Origin: Patescibacteria group bacterium UBA2100
GTDB taxonomy: Bacteria; Patescibacteriota; Minisyncoccia; Phycocordibacterales; UBA2100
Direction: 5' to 3'
Assembly (NCBI GenBank): GCA_002331185.1
Contig: DCYW01000030.1
Location: 1 to 36,942, forward strand
Length of the DNA: 36,942 nucleotides
In this document: one piece after another, positions 1 to 8,772 of the stretch
Position numbering within the stretch: the stretch's first letter is position 1
Layout: the number at the start of each line of letters is the position of its first letter
Position numbers and translations under genes: made by a program
Notes under the pieces: generated by a model
The model's input: the letters and a program-made list of their open reading frames with translations, nothing else
Told to the model about the DNA's origin: nothing
Databases searched by the model: none

Positions 1-1752
1 CAAGCCGTAACGAATCCAGAAAATACAATTTTTGGTGTCAAGCGTTTTGTGGGACACAAATTCACTGATACGTCAGTGCAAAAAGATAAAGATATCGTAC
101 CGTATGAACTTAAAGAGGGTTCTGACAAAGGGGTTATGATTACGCTTTCAGGTAAAGAGTATCGACCTGAAGAAATTTCAGCAATGATTCTCCAAAAATT
201 AAAAGCAGATGCTGAAAAGAAAACTGGTGAGACAATAACAGAAGCGGTTATTACAGTACCTGCGTATTTTGATGACGCACAACGTAAGGCAACAAAAGAT
301 GCTGGGAAAATAGCAGGGCTTGAGGTAAAACGCATTATTAACGAGCCAACGGCTGCTGCTCTTGCGTATGGTTTCAACAAAAAGAATGATGAACAAATAG
401 TCGTCTTCGACTTTGGTGGTGGAACATTTGATGTGTCGGTACTAGAGGTTGCAGACGATGTGATTGAAGTAAAAGCAACAGACGGTGACTCACACATGGG
501 AGGACGCGATATTGACCAGAAAATTATCACGTGGATTGTCGAAGAATTTAAGAGAGAATCAGGTATTGATGTCAGTAAAGATTCTCTTGCACTCCAGCGT
601 CTCGATGAAGCAGCTGAAAAGGCAAAAATTGAACTCTCTACTGCAGCAGAATCGGAAATAAATATTCCCTTTATCACCTCGGATGAATCTGGACCAAAGC
701 ACCTTATATTGAAACTTACTCGTGCAACACTTGAAGAACTTGCTGATGAATATGTACAACATGCACTTACCATTACCAAACGAGCCGTTGCGGCAAGCCC
801 GTTTGAAATTAGTGATATCGATGAGGTAATTCTTGTTGGTGGGCAAACTCGAATGCCTATCATAATTGAAAAAGTCAAGGAGCTATTTGGCAAAGAACCA
901 AATAAGTCTATTAATCCAGATGAAGTCGTAGCGCTCGGAGCAGCTCTGCAAGGTGGTATCTTGCAGGGAGACGTTAAAGACGTGCTTCTACTTGATGTCA
1001 TCCCACTATCATTAGGTATAGAAACTATGGGTGGTATTACAACAAGACTTATAGAACGAAATACAACAATTCCAACAAGTAAATCTCAAATATTTTCTAC
1101 AGCAGCTGAAAACCAACCTTCTGTAGAAATTGTTGTGACACAAGGGGAGCGCGAAATGGCGACAGACAATAAAATTCTTGGGCGGTTTGTGCTCGATGGT
1201 ATTTCTCCAGCTCCACGCGGTGTGCCCCAGATTGAAGTTACTTTTGATATTGACGCTAATGGTATCTTGCAAGTAAAGGCACTAGACAAAGGAACCAACA
1301 AAGAGCAATCAATTCGCATTGAAGGAAGTTCAGGATTGTCTGAAGACGAAGTAGAAAAGATGAAAGCTGATGCTGAGGCACACGCTGATGAAGATAAGAA
1401 GAAGCGAGAAACTATTGAAGTAAAGAATACCTCGGAACAAATAGTTTACGCTGCAGAAAAAGCACTCAAAGAGCACGGGGAAAAAGTGGATGAAACCATT
1501 GTAAAAGATGTTACAGAAAAGATTGAGGAATTAAAAAAAGTGCGCGAAGGCGATGATATAGCCGCTATTACTACAGCATCGGAGACCTTGAGTGAAGCTA
1601 TGAGCAAAATAGGGGAAGCTCTAGCCAAGCAAGCAGAGTCAGCACAGCCTGAAGATTCTCAGGATCCAAAAACAGATACTAGTAAAGAGCACAAAGAGTC
1701 AGGAGCACAAGAACGTAATGCAGAGTTTGACGAGACTGATGAGAAGAAGTAG
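1..1752 (+). CDS. dnaK: Chaperone DnaK (Hsp70), 5' end cut off by the window
   Basis: ATP-dependent cytosolic chaperone that binds unfolded segments together with DnaJ. The frame is open from base 1, and the residues before the GTG at 49 ([16 protein letters not shown]) are conserved Hsp70 sequence. The gene therefore starts upstream and the GTG is not its start; 583 residues are visible. Seen: the second phosphate loop [14 protein letters not shown], the hinge stretch [12 protein letters not shown], the linker [11 protein letters not shown], the substrate-binding beta domain, then an alpha-helical lid. The tail is charged and ends EFDETDEKK rather than the classical EEVK-type end. dnaJ follows after 12 bases, so the two are very probably co-transcribed. 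No grpE is seen downstream. Confidence 0.97.
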   Translation, partial: QAVTNPENTIFGVKRFVGHKFTDTSVQKDKDIVPYELKEGSDKGVMITLSGKEYRPEEISAMILQKLKADAEKKTGETITEAVITVPAYFDDAQRKATKDAGKIAGLEVKRIINEPTAAALAYGFNKKNDEQIVVFDFGGGTFDVSVLEVADDVIEVKATDGDSHMGGRDIDQKIITWIVEEFKRESGIDVSKDSLALQRLDEAAEKAKIELSTAAESEINIPFITSDESGPKHLILKLTRATLEELADEYVQHALTITKRAVAASPFEISDIDEVILVGGQTRMPIIIEKVKELFGKEPNKSINPDEVVALGAALQGGILQGDVKDVLLLDVIPLSLGIETMGGITTRLIERNTTIPTSKSQIFSTAAENQPSVEIVVTQGEREMATDNKILGRFVLDGISPAPRGVPQIEVTFDIDANGILQVKALDKGTNKEQSIRIEGSSGLSEDEVEKMKADAEAHADEDKKKRETIEVKNTSEQIVYAAEKALKEHGEKVDETIVKDVTEKIEELKKVREGDDIAAITTASETLSEAMSKIGEALAKQAESAQPEDSQDPKTDTSKEHKESGAQERNAEFDETDEKK

Positions 1753-1764
1753 TCTGATGACACA

Positions 1765-2841
1765 ATGAAAGATTATTACCACATTCTTGGATTACAAAAA
1801 AGTGCAACTGATGCTGAAATAAAAAAGGCATTTCGTGTACTGGCACAAAAATATCATCCAGATAAAAAGACTGGGGACGAGGCCAAATTCAAGGAAGCGA
1901 GCGAAGCCTACGCAGTGCTTGGAGATAAAAAGAAGCGCGCTGAATACGACACGTATGGACGAACATTCGCTGGAGGCGGACAGCACGGTGGTGGTGGTTT
2001 TGAGGGATTTGATTTCTCACAATTCCAACAAGGTTTCGGTGGTAGTGCTAATGGTGTTGAATTTGATCTTGGTGATATATTTAGTGAAGTATTTGGAGGT
2101 AATGGAAGATCGCAAACACGTCGTGGGCGCGACATTTCAATGGATGTCGAACTTGACTTTAAAGATGCTGCCTTCGGTACAGAAAGAACGGTACTCTTAA
2201 ACAAAGTTAGTTACTGTAGTGAATGTGAAGGGACTGGTGCGAAAGATAAAAATGACGTAAAGATATGTGGTACTTGTAACGGTAAGGGTTCAGTGCACGA
2301 AACACGGCGTTCAATATTAGGAACCTTTACAAGCGCGCGTGAATGTAAAGAATGCAACGGTATTGGAAAGATTCCAAAAACTCCTTGTAAGAACTGCAAG
2401 GGTAAGGGCGTTCTACAAAAGCAGGAAGAAATTAAACTTACTATTCCAGCTGGGATTGATAATGGTGAAATGATTCGACTTACGGGAAAAGGAGAGGCAG
2501 TACAAGGAGGTACCGCAGGAGATTTATATATAAAAATACACGTACGTCCACACAAAGATTTTGTGCGTAGTGGAAAAGATATTCGAATGAGTTTAAATGT
2601 AAAACTTACAGATGCACTACTTGGAAGCACATATACAATACCTACTCTTGAAAAAAATATCGATCTCAAGATTCCAGCTGGAATCACTCACGGTGAGGTA
2701 CTGAGAATAAAAGGAAAAGGCATATCTCGTGAAGATCGTAGCCGTGGTGACTTACTTGTCGCGGTTCACATAGATCTTCCAAAGAAGTTATCACGCTCTG
2801 CAAAAAAACTCATAGAAGGATTAAAGGACGAAGGTATCTAA
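1765..2841 (+). CDS. dnaJ: Chaperone DnaJ (Hsp40, class A)
   Basis: Co-chaperone that delivers substrates to DnaK and stimulates its ATPase. The 358 residues show the full class A layout. The J domain (about 3-66) has HPD at residues 31-33. A Gly/Phe-rich stretch (about 68-115) follows. Then come four zinc-binding CxxCxGxG repeats (CSECEGTG, CGTCNGKG, CKECNGIG, CKNCKGKG, about 150-215) and two C-terminal beta domains. It lies 12 bases after dnaK and 8 bases before the acyltransferase gene, so all three form one plus-strand unit. No Shine-Dalgarno sequence precedes the ATG. Confidence 0.97.
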   Translation: MKDYYHILGLQKSATDAEIKKAFRVLAQKYHPDKKTGDEAKFKEASEAYAVLGDKKKRAEYDTYGRTFAGGGQHGGGGFEGFDFSQFQQGFGGSANGVEFDLGDIFSEVFGGNGRSQTRRGRDISMDVELDFKDAAFGTERTVLLNKVSYCSECEGTGAKDKNDVKICGTCNGKGSVHETRRSILGTFTSARECKECNGIGKIPKTPCKNCKGKGVLQKQEEIKLTIPAGIDNGEMIRLTGKGEAVQGGTAGDLYIKIHVRPHKDFVRSGKDIRMSLNVKLTDALLGSTYTIPTLEKNIDLKIPAGITHGEVLRIKGKGISREDRSRGDLLVAVHIDLPKKLSRSAKKLIEGLKDEGI

Positions 2842-2849
2842 AACGTCTT

Positions 2850-3590
2850 ATGTCAAAACCTTCGTCTTTCTCAATACGAAAAATACAGCTTTTGACTCCA
2901 GCGATCTTACAGGGTATCGCGTGGCCCTTCGGACGCTTCGCAGTCCATTTCTTCACACATCTTAAAATAGAAGGTAAGGAGAACATAAAAAAGGCAGCAC
3001 AATATGGTAGGGAAAATAATGTTGGTGCCATCTTCGCAGTTAACCACACGCATGAACTCGATTTTCTTTTTCCTCTTGTTGGCGTGTCACCATTGTCACC
3101 TCTATTTCCAATGTTTTATGTTGCACATGCGCGAAAAAAGTATGGCGAGAAAACTGGATTTGGATTCAGACGATATATTTATAGCTTTCCTGCTTTTCTA
3201 ACATCATGGGGTGCACACCCATATATTGCAGATCAAAATAATTATAGTAAATCAATGCCATTTCATGAGATTTTACTAGACAAAAGAAAAAGTGTTTGTA
3301 TTTTTCCTGAAGGAAGAATACAAAAAGATGCAGCAGATAGAAAAATCCGTGGAGGAGTAGCTTACTTAGCTGAGGCAACAGGAGCTGCTATTGTTCCTAT
3401 CGCCATCTCAGGTGCAAAAGGTATGAATGCACGTTCTTTCTTTAAGAGAGAGAGGACAATTACTATAAAATATTTACCGCCACTTTTTATAAAGGATATC
3501 GAAGATAGTACTCTCCCAATACCTGAGCGCTACAAAGATTCGGCAGAAAAATTGATGAACATCATTGAACAGGAGGTTAAAACTAACTAA
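2850..3590 (+). CDS. plsC: 1-acyl-sn-glycerol-3-phosphate acyltransferase-like protein (PlsC family)
   Basis: Predicted membrane-associated acyltransferase that adds a fatty acyl chain to lysophosphatidic acid or a similar lysolipid. Of 246 residues, the HX4D catalytic motif is present as NHTHELD (His66, Asp71), and the glycerol-phosphate-binding motif is FPEGRIQ (from residue 152). There is a third conserved block near IVPIAISGAKG. It ends the dnaK-dnaJ unit. The next gene, 40 bases on, encodes an acyl-ACP-reductase-like protein, suggesting related acyl-chain chemistry. CPR bacteria often lack complete fatty acid synthesis, so the acyl donor may come from a host. That last point is inference. 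The exact acceptor cannot be told from sequence. Confidence 0.85.
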   Translation: MSKPSSFSIRKIQLLTPAILQGIAWPFGRFAVHFFTHLKIEGKENIKKAAQYGRENNVGAIFAVNHTHELDFLFPLVGVSPLSPLFPMFYVAHARKKYGEKTGFGFRRYIYSFPAFLTSWGAHPYIADQNNYSKSMPFHEILLDKRKSVCIFPEGRIQKDAADRKIRGGVAYLAEATGAAIVPIAISGAKGMNARSFFKRERTITIKYLPPLFIKDIEDSTLPIPERYKDSAEKLMNIIEQEVKTN

Positions 3591-3621
3591 CAGAGCCACA
3601 TAAAACAAACCTGATAACTGC

Positions 3622-3627
3622 TATACT
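3622..3627 (+). promoter_or_regulatory. -10 element before the acyl-ACP-reductase-like gene
   Basis: TGCTATACT forms an extended -10. The hexamer ends 3 bases before the ATG at 3631 and 6 bases before the in-frame ATG at 3634, so initiation near the second ATG would give a leaderless mRNA. Confidence 0.5.
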
Positions 3628-3630
3628 TTT

Positions 3631-4794
3631 ATGATGGGTTCTCTTTTTAAATTGATCTCACAGACGGCTCGAGATTTGGTTTATTTACTCATTCCTCGGC
3701 ACGGATACAAGAATATGTATGCTTTTGCTTTTCTTGTGCATCCTCGAGATGAACGAGATATGCATCGGCGTTTCCCATTCCTAGCTAAAACACCTGCATG
3801 GCTCAAACGTTTGATACAACATTATTTTTGGCCTATTACAGTCTCACATATAACAGGATTACGATCTGTGGAGAGTGAAGAAGAAATTCCTGGATTTGTA
3901 ATTACAATCCCGATGACGGCTAATGAAATGTTAAAAAATCGAGAGCGTGCTAAAAAACAAATAATTCGTGCTACTACACTGGCTCGTAATAAGGGTTCAA
4001 AAATTGTAGGTCTTGGTGCGCTGACCTCATCATTATCTCGCGGTGGTCTAGATTTACTAGGAATCAACGGTATCGCTGTCACAACAGGGCATGCGTATAC
4101 TGGATACACGGTAACGCAGACACTGCTGAAGCAACTGGATAACGCACAAATCAATTATAAAGAAAAGAATCATACCATTGCAATAGTTGGAGCTGCTGGA
4201 TCGGTTGGTTCTATCTCGGCAGAGATTCTTGTACATTCTGGAGTGGAATCTCTTCTTCTTATTGATATAGATAGAAAGATGGAGTCAGTCAACAATCTAA
4301 AAACGCAACTGCTCTCTTTAGATCAAAACCTAAAAATTGAGTGTAGTACGAACATGGGAGCGCTTAAAAACGCACTTGGAGTTATTACTGCAACAAACGC
4401 ACCTGATACTTTGGTAAAAGACAAACACATTTCTGCCGGAACAATCATTGTAGATGATGCACAACCAAGTGATATATCTCCAGAATTATATGATCGCGAA
4501 GACGTGCTGGTTCTTGAAGCTGGTGCGGTGCATACACCTAACATATCTACCAACTTCAATATGGGACTTGCTAATCGCAATGATAACTTTTGCTGTCTGG
4601 CAGAAGTCTTGATTCTCGCTTCTAAAAAGCACGTTCACAACTTTGTAATAAATAGGGCAACTCTTAGTGACGTCGAGCACATACGAAAGGGTGGTGATGA
4701 ATTAGGCTTTACACTTGCAAAAGCGCAAAATGAGCACGGGGTTATTCCTAAAGAAAAAATACAACGAGTAGCATCACTTGCCCAAAAACGTTAA
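3631..4794 (+). CDS. Long-chain acyl-ACP reductase-like NAD(P)-dependent dehydrogenase
   Basis: A 387-residue protein laid out like the acyl-ACP reductases (AAR) of cyanobacteria, which reduce fatty acyl-ACP to aldehydes. Seen: a helical N-terminal part (1-110); GLGALTSSLSRGGLDLL (127-143), matching the ALGGFTS region of AAR; TTGHAYTGYT (151-160), matching FTTGNTHTAY; the Rossmann glycine motif IVGAAGSVGS (185-194); and FCCLAEVLIL (320-329), in which Cys322 lines up with the AAR catalytic cysteine in CFAEA. These matches are recalled, not computed. The in-frame ATG at 3634 may be the real start. The histidine kinase gene follows after 8 bases. Related proteins are often labelled predicted amino-acid or shikimate dehydrogenase, so the substrate is uncertain. 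Confidence 0.72.
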   Translation: MMGSLFKLISQTARDLVYLLIPRHGYKNMYAFAFLVHPRDERDMHRRFPFLAKTPAWLKRLIQHYFWPITVSHITGLRSVESEEEIPGFVITIPMTANEMLKNRERAKKQIIRATTLARNKGSKIVGLGALTSSLSRGGLDLLGINGIAVTTGHAYTGYTVTQTLLKQLDNAQINYKEKNHTIAIVGAAGSVGSISAEILVHSGVESLLLIDIDRKMESVNNLKTQLLSLDQNLKIECSTNMGALKNALGVITATNAPDTLVKDKHISAGTIIVDDAQPSDISPELYDREDVLVLEAGAVHTPNISTNFNMGLANRNDNFCCLAEVLILASKKHVHNFVINRATLSDVEHIRKGGDELGFTLAKAQNEHGVIPKEKIQRVASLAQKR

Positions 4795-4802
4795 TCTTTA
4801 TT

Positions 4803-6446
4803 ATGAATCTTTCATTCGACACGATAAACGCACTTATTGCCCTAGCTACTGTAGCGAACTTATTGTATGGATTTCTCGTATATAAGAGAAACAGTGCTTC
4901 AGCAAGTAACATAGCTTTCTTTTTGCTTACCATTGCAGTCACGGGGTGGGGAGTGACGATGATTATTTTTCGTAGCACAACAACTCTCGAAATAGCATTG
5001 AATGCGTCCTATTGGCTATATGCTGCTGCGGCTGCAATACCAACATTCTTTTTGTTATTTACCATATTGTTTCCAAGTGAGAAGTATATTCTAACATCAA
5101 AACATACTGCTTATATTTTTATCCCGTTTAGCTTAGTTCTCTTTTCTATTTTCTACCCTGACCTATTTGTAAAAACAGTAATCTTCGAAACAGGTAAGGA
5201 ACATATAATTGTCTTCGAGCCACTGCTACATATTGGATACGCTTTATACGTAAGTGGGATGTTTTTTGCCAGTTATTTTGTCCTTATTAGGAAATATACA
5301 AAAAACGCTGGAGTACTGCGTTCACAAGTTATATATATCTTGATAGGAGCCCTCGTACCAACTTTCGTTGGTTTATTTTCAAACCTACTTCTCCCAATCA
5401 TAGGGGAATTTCGCTGGAATTGGATGGGGCAAATTAGCATAGCGGTAACAACAGGAATAATAACGTACGGTATTCTGCGCCATCGTCTATTTAACATACG
5501 AATTATTGCAACCGAAATTCTTATTTTTATAGTATGGTTTATTGCATTCTTACGAATAATTTTTTCAGACACTCCATCTGCTGTCATATTCAATACAATC
5601 GCATTTCTTGCGCTCGTAACTGTTGGATTTTGGCTCGTACGAAGCGTGTCTAGAGAAGTCGATACGAGAGAAGAATTAGAGGTTCTTACCAAACAATTAA
5701 AAAAAGCTAATGATCGGCTTAAAGAATTAGACCGGCAAAAGTCAGAATTTCTCTCTATTGCAACTCATCAACTTCGTGGTCCACTAGCAGGTATACGCGG
5801 GCATCTCTCATTGATTATAGACGGTTCCTACGGCGAAATATCTAAGAAGGCGAGTGAGGTAATAATTAAAGTATTTGAAGCAAGTGGTACTTTAGCTGGA
5901 ACTATTAATGATTTTTTGAATGTTTCTCGTATAGAACAAGGTAGAATGCAATATGACAAGGAGCACTTCAGTTGTAGTGAGCTAGTAAAAGACATAACTG
6001 AAGAACTCCAACCAGTAGCGCAAACTAGAAATCTTGAACTAGAGTTTATAGACAAATGTAGAGGAACTTGTGGAATATACGCTGATAAAAATAAATTGCG
6101 ACATATATTCACAAACCTTATTGATAACGCGATTAAATACACAGAAAAAGGCTGGGTTAAAGTCACTGTTTACGATGATGAAAAAGAGGAAAATATACGT
6201 GTAGAAGTAGCAGATAGCGGAATTGGGATCAGCGAATCGGAGAAGGAAGAGCTATTCCAGAAATTCGTACGGGCTCGTGGTGCTGCTGGTGTAAATGTTA
6301 ACGGAACCGGATTAGGACTCTATGTCGCTCGTCAGATGGTTGAAGCACACATGGGTAAAATATGGGCAGAATCAGAAGGTGATAGTAAAGGTTCGACGTT
6401 TATTGTGGAATTGCCCACCGCTACTGATACGCAAGAAACAAAGTAG
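4803..6446 (+). CDS. Membrane-bound sensor histidine kinase (orphan)
   Basis: 547 residues. The N-terminal half (about 8-280) has seven to nine hydrophobic segments, like the 7TM-type sensor regions of some histidine kinases. A coiled coil (about 285-315) follows. The kinase core has the H box SIATHQLRGPLAGI with phospho-acceptor His322, the N box NLIDNAIKYT, the G1 box ADSGIGIS and the G2 box GTGLGLYVAR. Autophosphorylation at His322 and phosphotransfer to a response regulator are expected. No response regulator is encoded in the window, so the partner lies elsewhere. It sits 8 bases after the dehydrogenase gene and is probably co-transcribed with it. The sensed signal is unknown. Confidence 0.92.
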   Translation: MNLSFDTINALIALATVANLLYGFLVYKRNSASASNIAFFLLTIAVTGWGVTMIIFRSTTTLEIALNASYWLYAAAAAIPTFFLLFTILFPSEKYILTSKHTAYIFIPFSLVLFSIFYPDLFVKTVIFETGKEHIIVFEPLLHIGYALYVSGMFFASYFVLIRKYTKNAGVLRSQVIYILIGALVPTFVGLFSNLLLPIIGEFRWNWMGQISIAVTTGIITYGILRHRLFNIRIIATEILIFIVWFIAFLRIIFSDTPSAVIFNTIAFLALVTVGFWLVRSVSREVDTREELEVLTKQLKKANDRLKELDRQKSEFLSIATHQLRGPLAGIRGHLSLIIDGSYGEISKKASEVIIKVFEASGTLAGTINDFLNVSRIEQGRMQYDKEHFSCSELVKDITEELQPVAQTRNLELEFIDKCRGTCGIYADKNKLRHIFTNLIDNAIKYTEKGWVKVTVYDDEKEENIRVEVADSGIGISESEKEELFQKFVRARGAAGVNVNGTGLGLYVARQMVEAHMGKIWAESEGDSKGSTFIVELPTATDTQETK

Positions 6447-6482
6447 AAAGAGCGCTTTCCAAAGCCGTTCAATGCTGTTACC

Positions 6483-7439
6483 ATGCCTAGTATCATGCAG
6501 GAAAAAAAGCGACTACTTACTGGTTTGCAACCCTCAGGCACACTACATATAGGTAATTATTTTGGCGCTCTTAAGCCGTTTATAGATTTATATGATTCCT
6601 ACGACAGCTACCTTATGGTAGTTGATTACCACGCACTCACTACGATGCGAAATCCTGAACAATTACAGGAGAATATTCGCAATATTGTTAAAGATTACCT
6701 TGCTGCTGGTGTTGATTCTGAAAAAATTACCTTGTTTAAACAATCTGACATAGCACAGCACACTGAACTTGCATGGATTTTTGAATGCCTAGTCACCGTG
6801 CCAGTTCTCATGCAAGCACACTCATATAAGGACAAAGTAGCCAAAGGCTTAGAAGCCAACGCGGGACTATTTAATTATCCAATGCTCATGGCAGCAGACA
6901 TTCTACTTTACGATACCCAAGTAGTACCAGTAGGAGAAGACCAACGTCAACACATAGAATACGCACGTGAAGCCGCAAACAAATTCAATAATGCATTTGG
7001 CAAAACATTTACAGCTCCCACAGAACATATTATTGATGGTGTTGGCGTTGTTCCCGGAACAGATGGTAAAAAAATGAGCAAAAGTTATGGTAATACTATT
7101 CCATTATTTGGGACAAAAGATGAGATAAGCAAAGCTGTAATGGGAATTGTTACTGACTCATTTGGTGGACGCCCGGAGAACGTATATGCAATCCACACAT
7201 TATTCCGACCGGAATCAGAATTAGATGCACTGTATGAAGAAAAAGAAGGTAATTACAAAGCGTTGAAAGAGGTCCTTATTGAAGACATGGAAATGTTAGT
7301 TGCGCCGATGCGAGAACGACGAGATGGTATTACTGATGAACAAATACGCGAGGTTCTTGCATCTGGAGCAGAGAAAGCACGAATCTACGCCGAGGCTAAG
7401 ATGCAAGATGTTAAAAATAAAATTGGCGTAACAGTATAA
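6483..7439 (+). CDS. trpS: Tryptophan-tRNA ligase
   Basis: Class I synthetase that charges tRNA-Trp in the cytosol. The 318 residues are normal for the family (about 330). The signature GTLHIGNYFG lies near residue 19, and the KMSKS loop is intact as GKKMSKSYGN near residue 198. The HYRQH-like region GEDQRQHIEYAR is also present. The ATG at 6495 (residue 5) is an alternative start; neither has a Shine-Dalgarno sequence. aspS follows after 2 bases, so translation is probably coupled. Confidence 0.96.
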   Translation: MPSIMQEKKRLLTGLQPSGTLHIGNYFGALKPFIDLYDSYDSYLMVVDYHALTTMRNPEQLQENIRNIVKDYLAAGVDSEKITLFKQSDIAQHTELAWIFECLVTVPVLMQAHSYKDKVAKGLEANAGLFNYPMLMAADILLYDTQVVPVGEDQRQHIEYAREAANKFNNAFGKTFTAPTEHIIDGVGVVPGTDGKKMSKSYGNTIPLFGTKDEISKAVMGIVTDSFGGRPENVYAIHTLFRPESELDALYEEKEGNYKALKEVLIEDMEMLVAPMRERRDGITDEQIREVLASGAEKARIYAEAKMQDVKNKIGVTV

Positions 7440-7441
7440 TT

Positions 7442-8767
7442 ATGGAAAGAACCGCAATCGGAGATATTTCATCAAAAAAGGGAGAAAAGATACACATTGC
7501 AGGATGGGTAGATGTTCGACGTGACCATGGAAAACTAATATTTTTTGTTTTGAGAGACAGAAGCGGTACGGTACAAGCTATTATTAAAGATGGTACTGGA
7601 GCTTTTACTGAGGCACAAAAACTGCGTGAGCAATGGGTTGTGAGCATACAAGGAATTGTTAACGAGCGCCCCGAAAAAATGGTCACGGACGAACAAAATG
7701 GAGATGTAGAGCTACTGATTGAAGACCTACAGATTCTCTCAGAAGCTGCGGAACTTCCTTTTGATATGGATGCGGAATTAAACTTAGATACTCTTCTTGA
7801 TTATCGACCACTTACGCTACGCACGCAGCGAAGCCGTGATATTTTTATTGTTCAAGCAACAATAGTGGAAGCGTTCCGCGAGTATTTGCGGCAACACGGA
7901 TTCACTGAGTACCAACCACCAGCGATTGTCGGTGGTGATGCAGAAGGAGGGGCGTCAGCATTTAAGGTCGACTACTATAAAGACAAGGGGGCATACTTAG
8001 CAACCAGCCCTCAACTATACAAACAAATCATGGTTGGCGTATATGAGCGCGTATTCAGTATTGGGAAGGTATTTCGTGGAGAGAAGCATGCGACCAGTCG
8101 CCACCTTTCTGAGTACTCGTCCCTTGATTTTGAAATGGGCTTTATAGAGGACCATCACGACATTATGGAGATGACACAAGGAGTACACTCTCACATAGCT
8201 CATACAGTTGCAGAAAAACACCCTGAAATTCTTAAACGTCTAGAAGTCGAACCCGCTTTGGTCCCTGCAAAATTTCCAATACTAAAACTTAAAGAAGCTC
8301 AAGAGATCATTGAAAAAGAATTCGGCGGAAGTGCTGTAGGGGAGCCTGACCTGGAACCTGAACACGAACGACAAATTTGCGAATGGGCAAAAAAAGAGCA
8401 CCGTTCCGATTTTATTTTTATTACTCACTACCCAGTTGCTAAGCGCCCCTTCTACACGTACGAAGACGAAGAAGATAAGGGGTACACAAAAAGCTTTGAT
8501 CTTTTATTCCGTGGATTGGAAATAACTACAGGAGGACAGCGCGTTCATGACTACGACGTAATGGTACAAAAAATTAAGGACAAAGGATTGAACCCTGAAC
8601 ACTTCTCTTTTTACCTACAAGCATTCAAATACGGTATGCCTCCACATGGGGGTACTGGGAACGGACTAGAACGCATGACTCAGCTCATGCTTGGTCTCAG
8701 GAATGTTCGAGAAACGACCTTATTCCCCCGTGATATGAATCGTATAGATACACGTCTTTCAGAGTAA
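7442..8767 (+). CDS. aspS: Aspartate-tRNA ligase, archaeal-like short form, probably non-discriminating
   Basis: Class II synthetase of 441 residues. Typical bacterial AspRS has about 590, with a GAD insertion that is missing here. The N-terminal OB fold (1-105) binds the anticodon. Motif 2 is GKVFRGEKHATSRH (near 205-220) and motif 3 is GTGNGLERM (near 405-413). The C-terminal part (RPFYT, SFDLLFRGLEITTGGQR) closely resembles archaeal enzymes. In RRDHGK the His at residue 29 matches the His found in enzymes that charge both tRNA-Asp and tRNA-Asn; discriminating enzymes usually have Leu or Trp there. If so, Asn-tRNA would be finished by GatCAB, which is not in the window. It lies 2 bases after trpS and 5 before pepA. 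Confidence 0.93.
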   Translation: MERTAIGDISSKKGEKIHIAGWVDVRRDHGKLIFFVLRDRSGTVQAIIKDGTGAFTEAQKLREQWVVSIQGIVNERPEKMVTDEQNGDVELLIEDLQILSEAAELPFDMDAELNLDTLLDYRPLTLRTQRSRDIFIVQATIVEAFREYLRQHGFTEYQPPAIVGGDAEGGASAFKVDYYKDKGAYLATSPQLYKQIMVGVYERVFSIGKVFRGEKHATSRHLSEYSSLDFEMGFIEDHHDIMEMTQGVHSHIAHTVAEKHPEILKRLEVEPALVPAKFPILKLKEAQEIIEKEFGGSAVGEPDLEPEHERQICEWAKKEHRSDFIFITHYPVAKRPFYTYEDEEDKGYTKSFDLLFRGLEITTGGQRVHDYDVMVQKIKDKGLNPEHFSFYLQAFKYGMPPHGGTGNGLERMTQLMLGLRNVRETTLFPRDMNRIDTRLSE

Positions 8768-8772
8768 CTAGT

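Noticed and set aside
49..51. GTG as the start of dnaK
   Set aside because: The frame is open to base 1 and the residues before it are conserved Hsp70 sequence, so the gene is truncated by the window.
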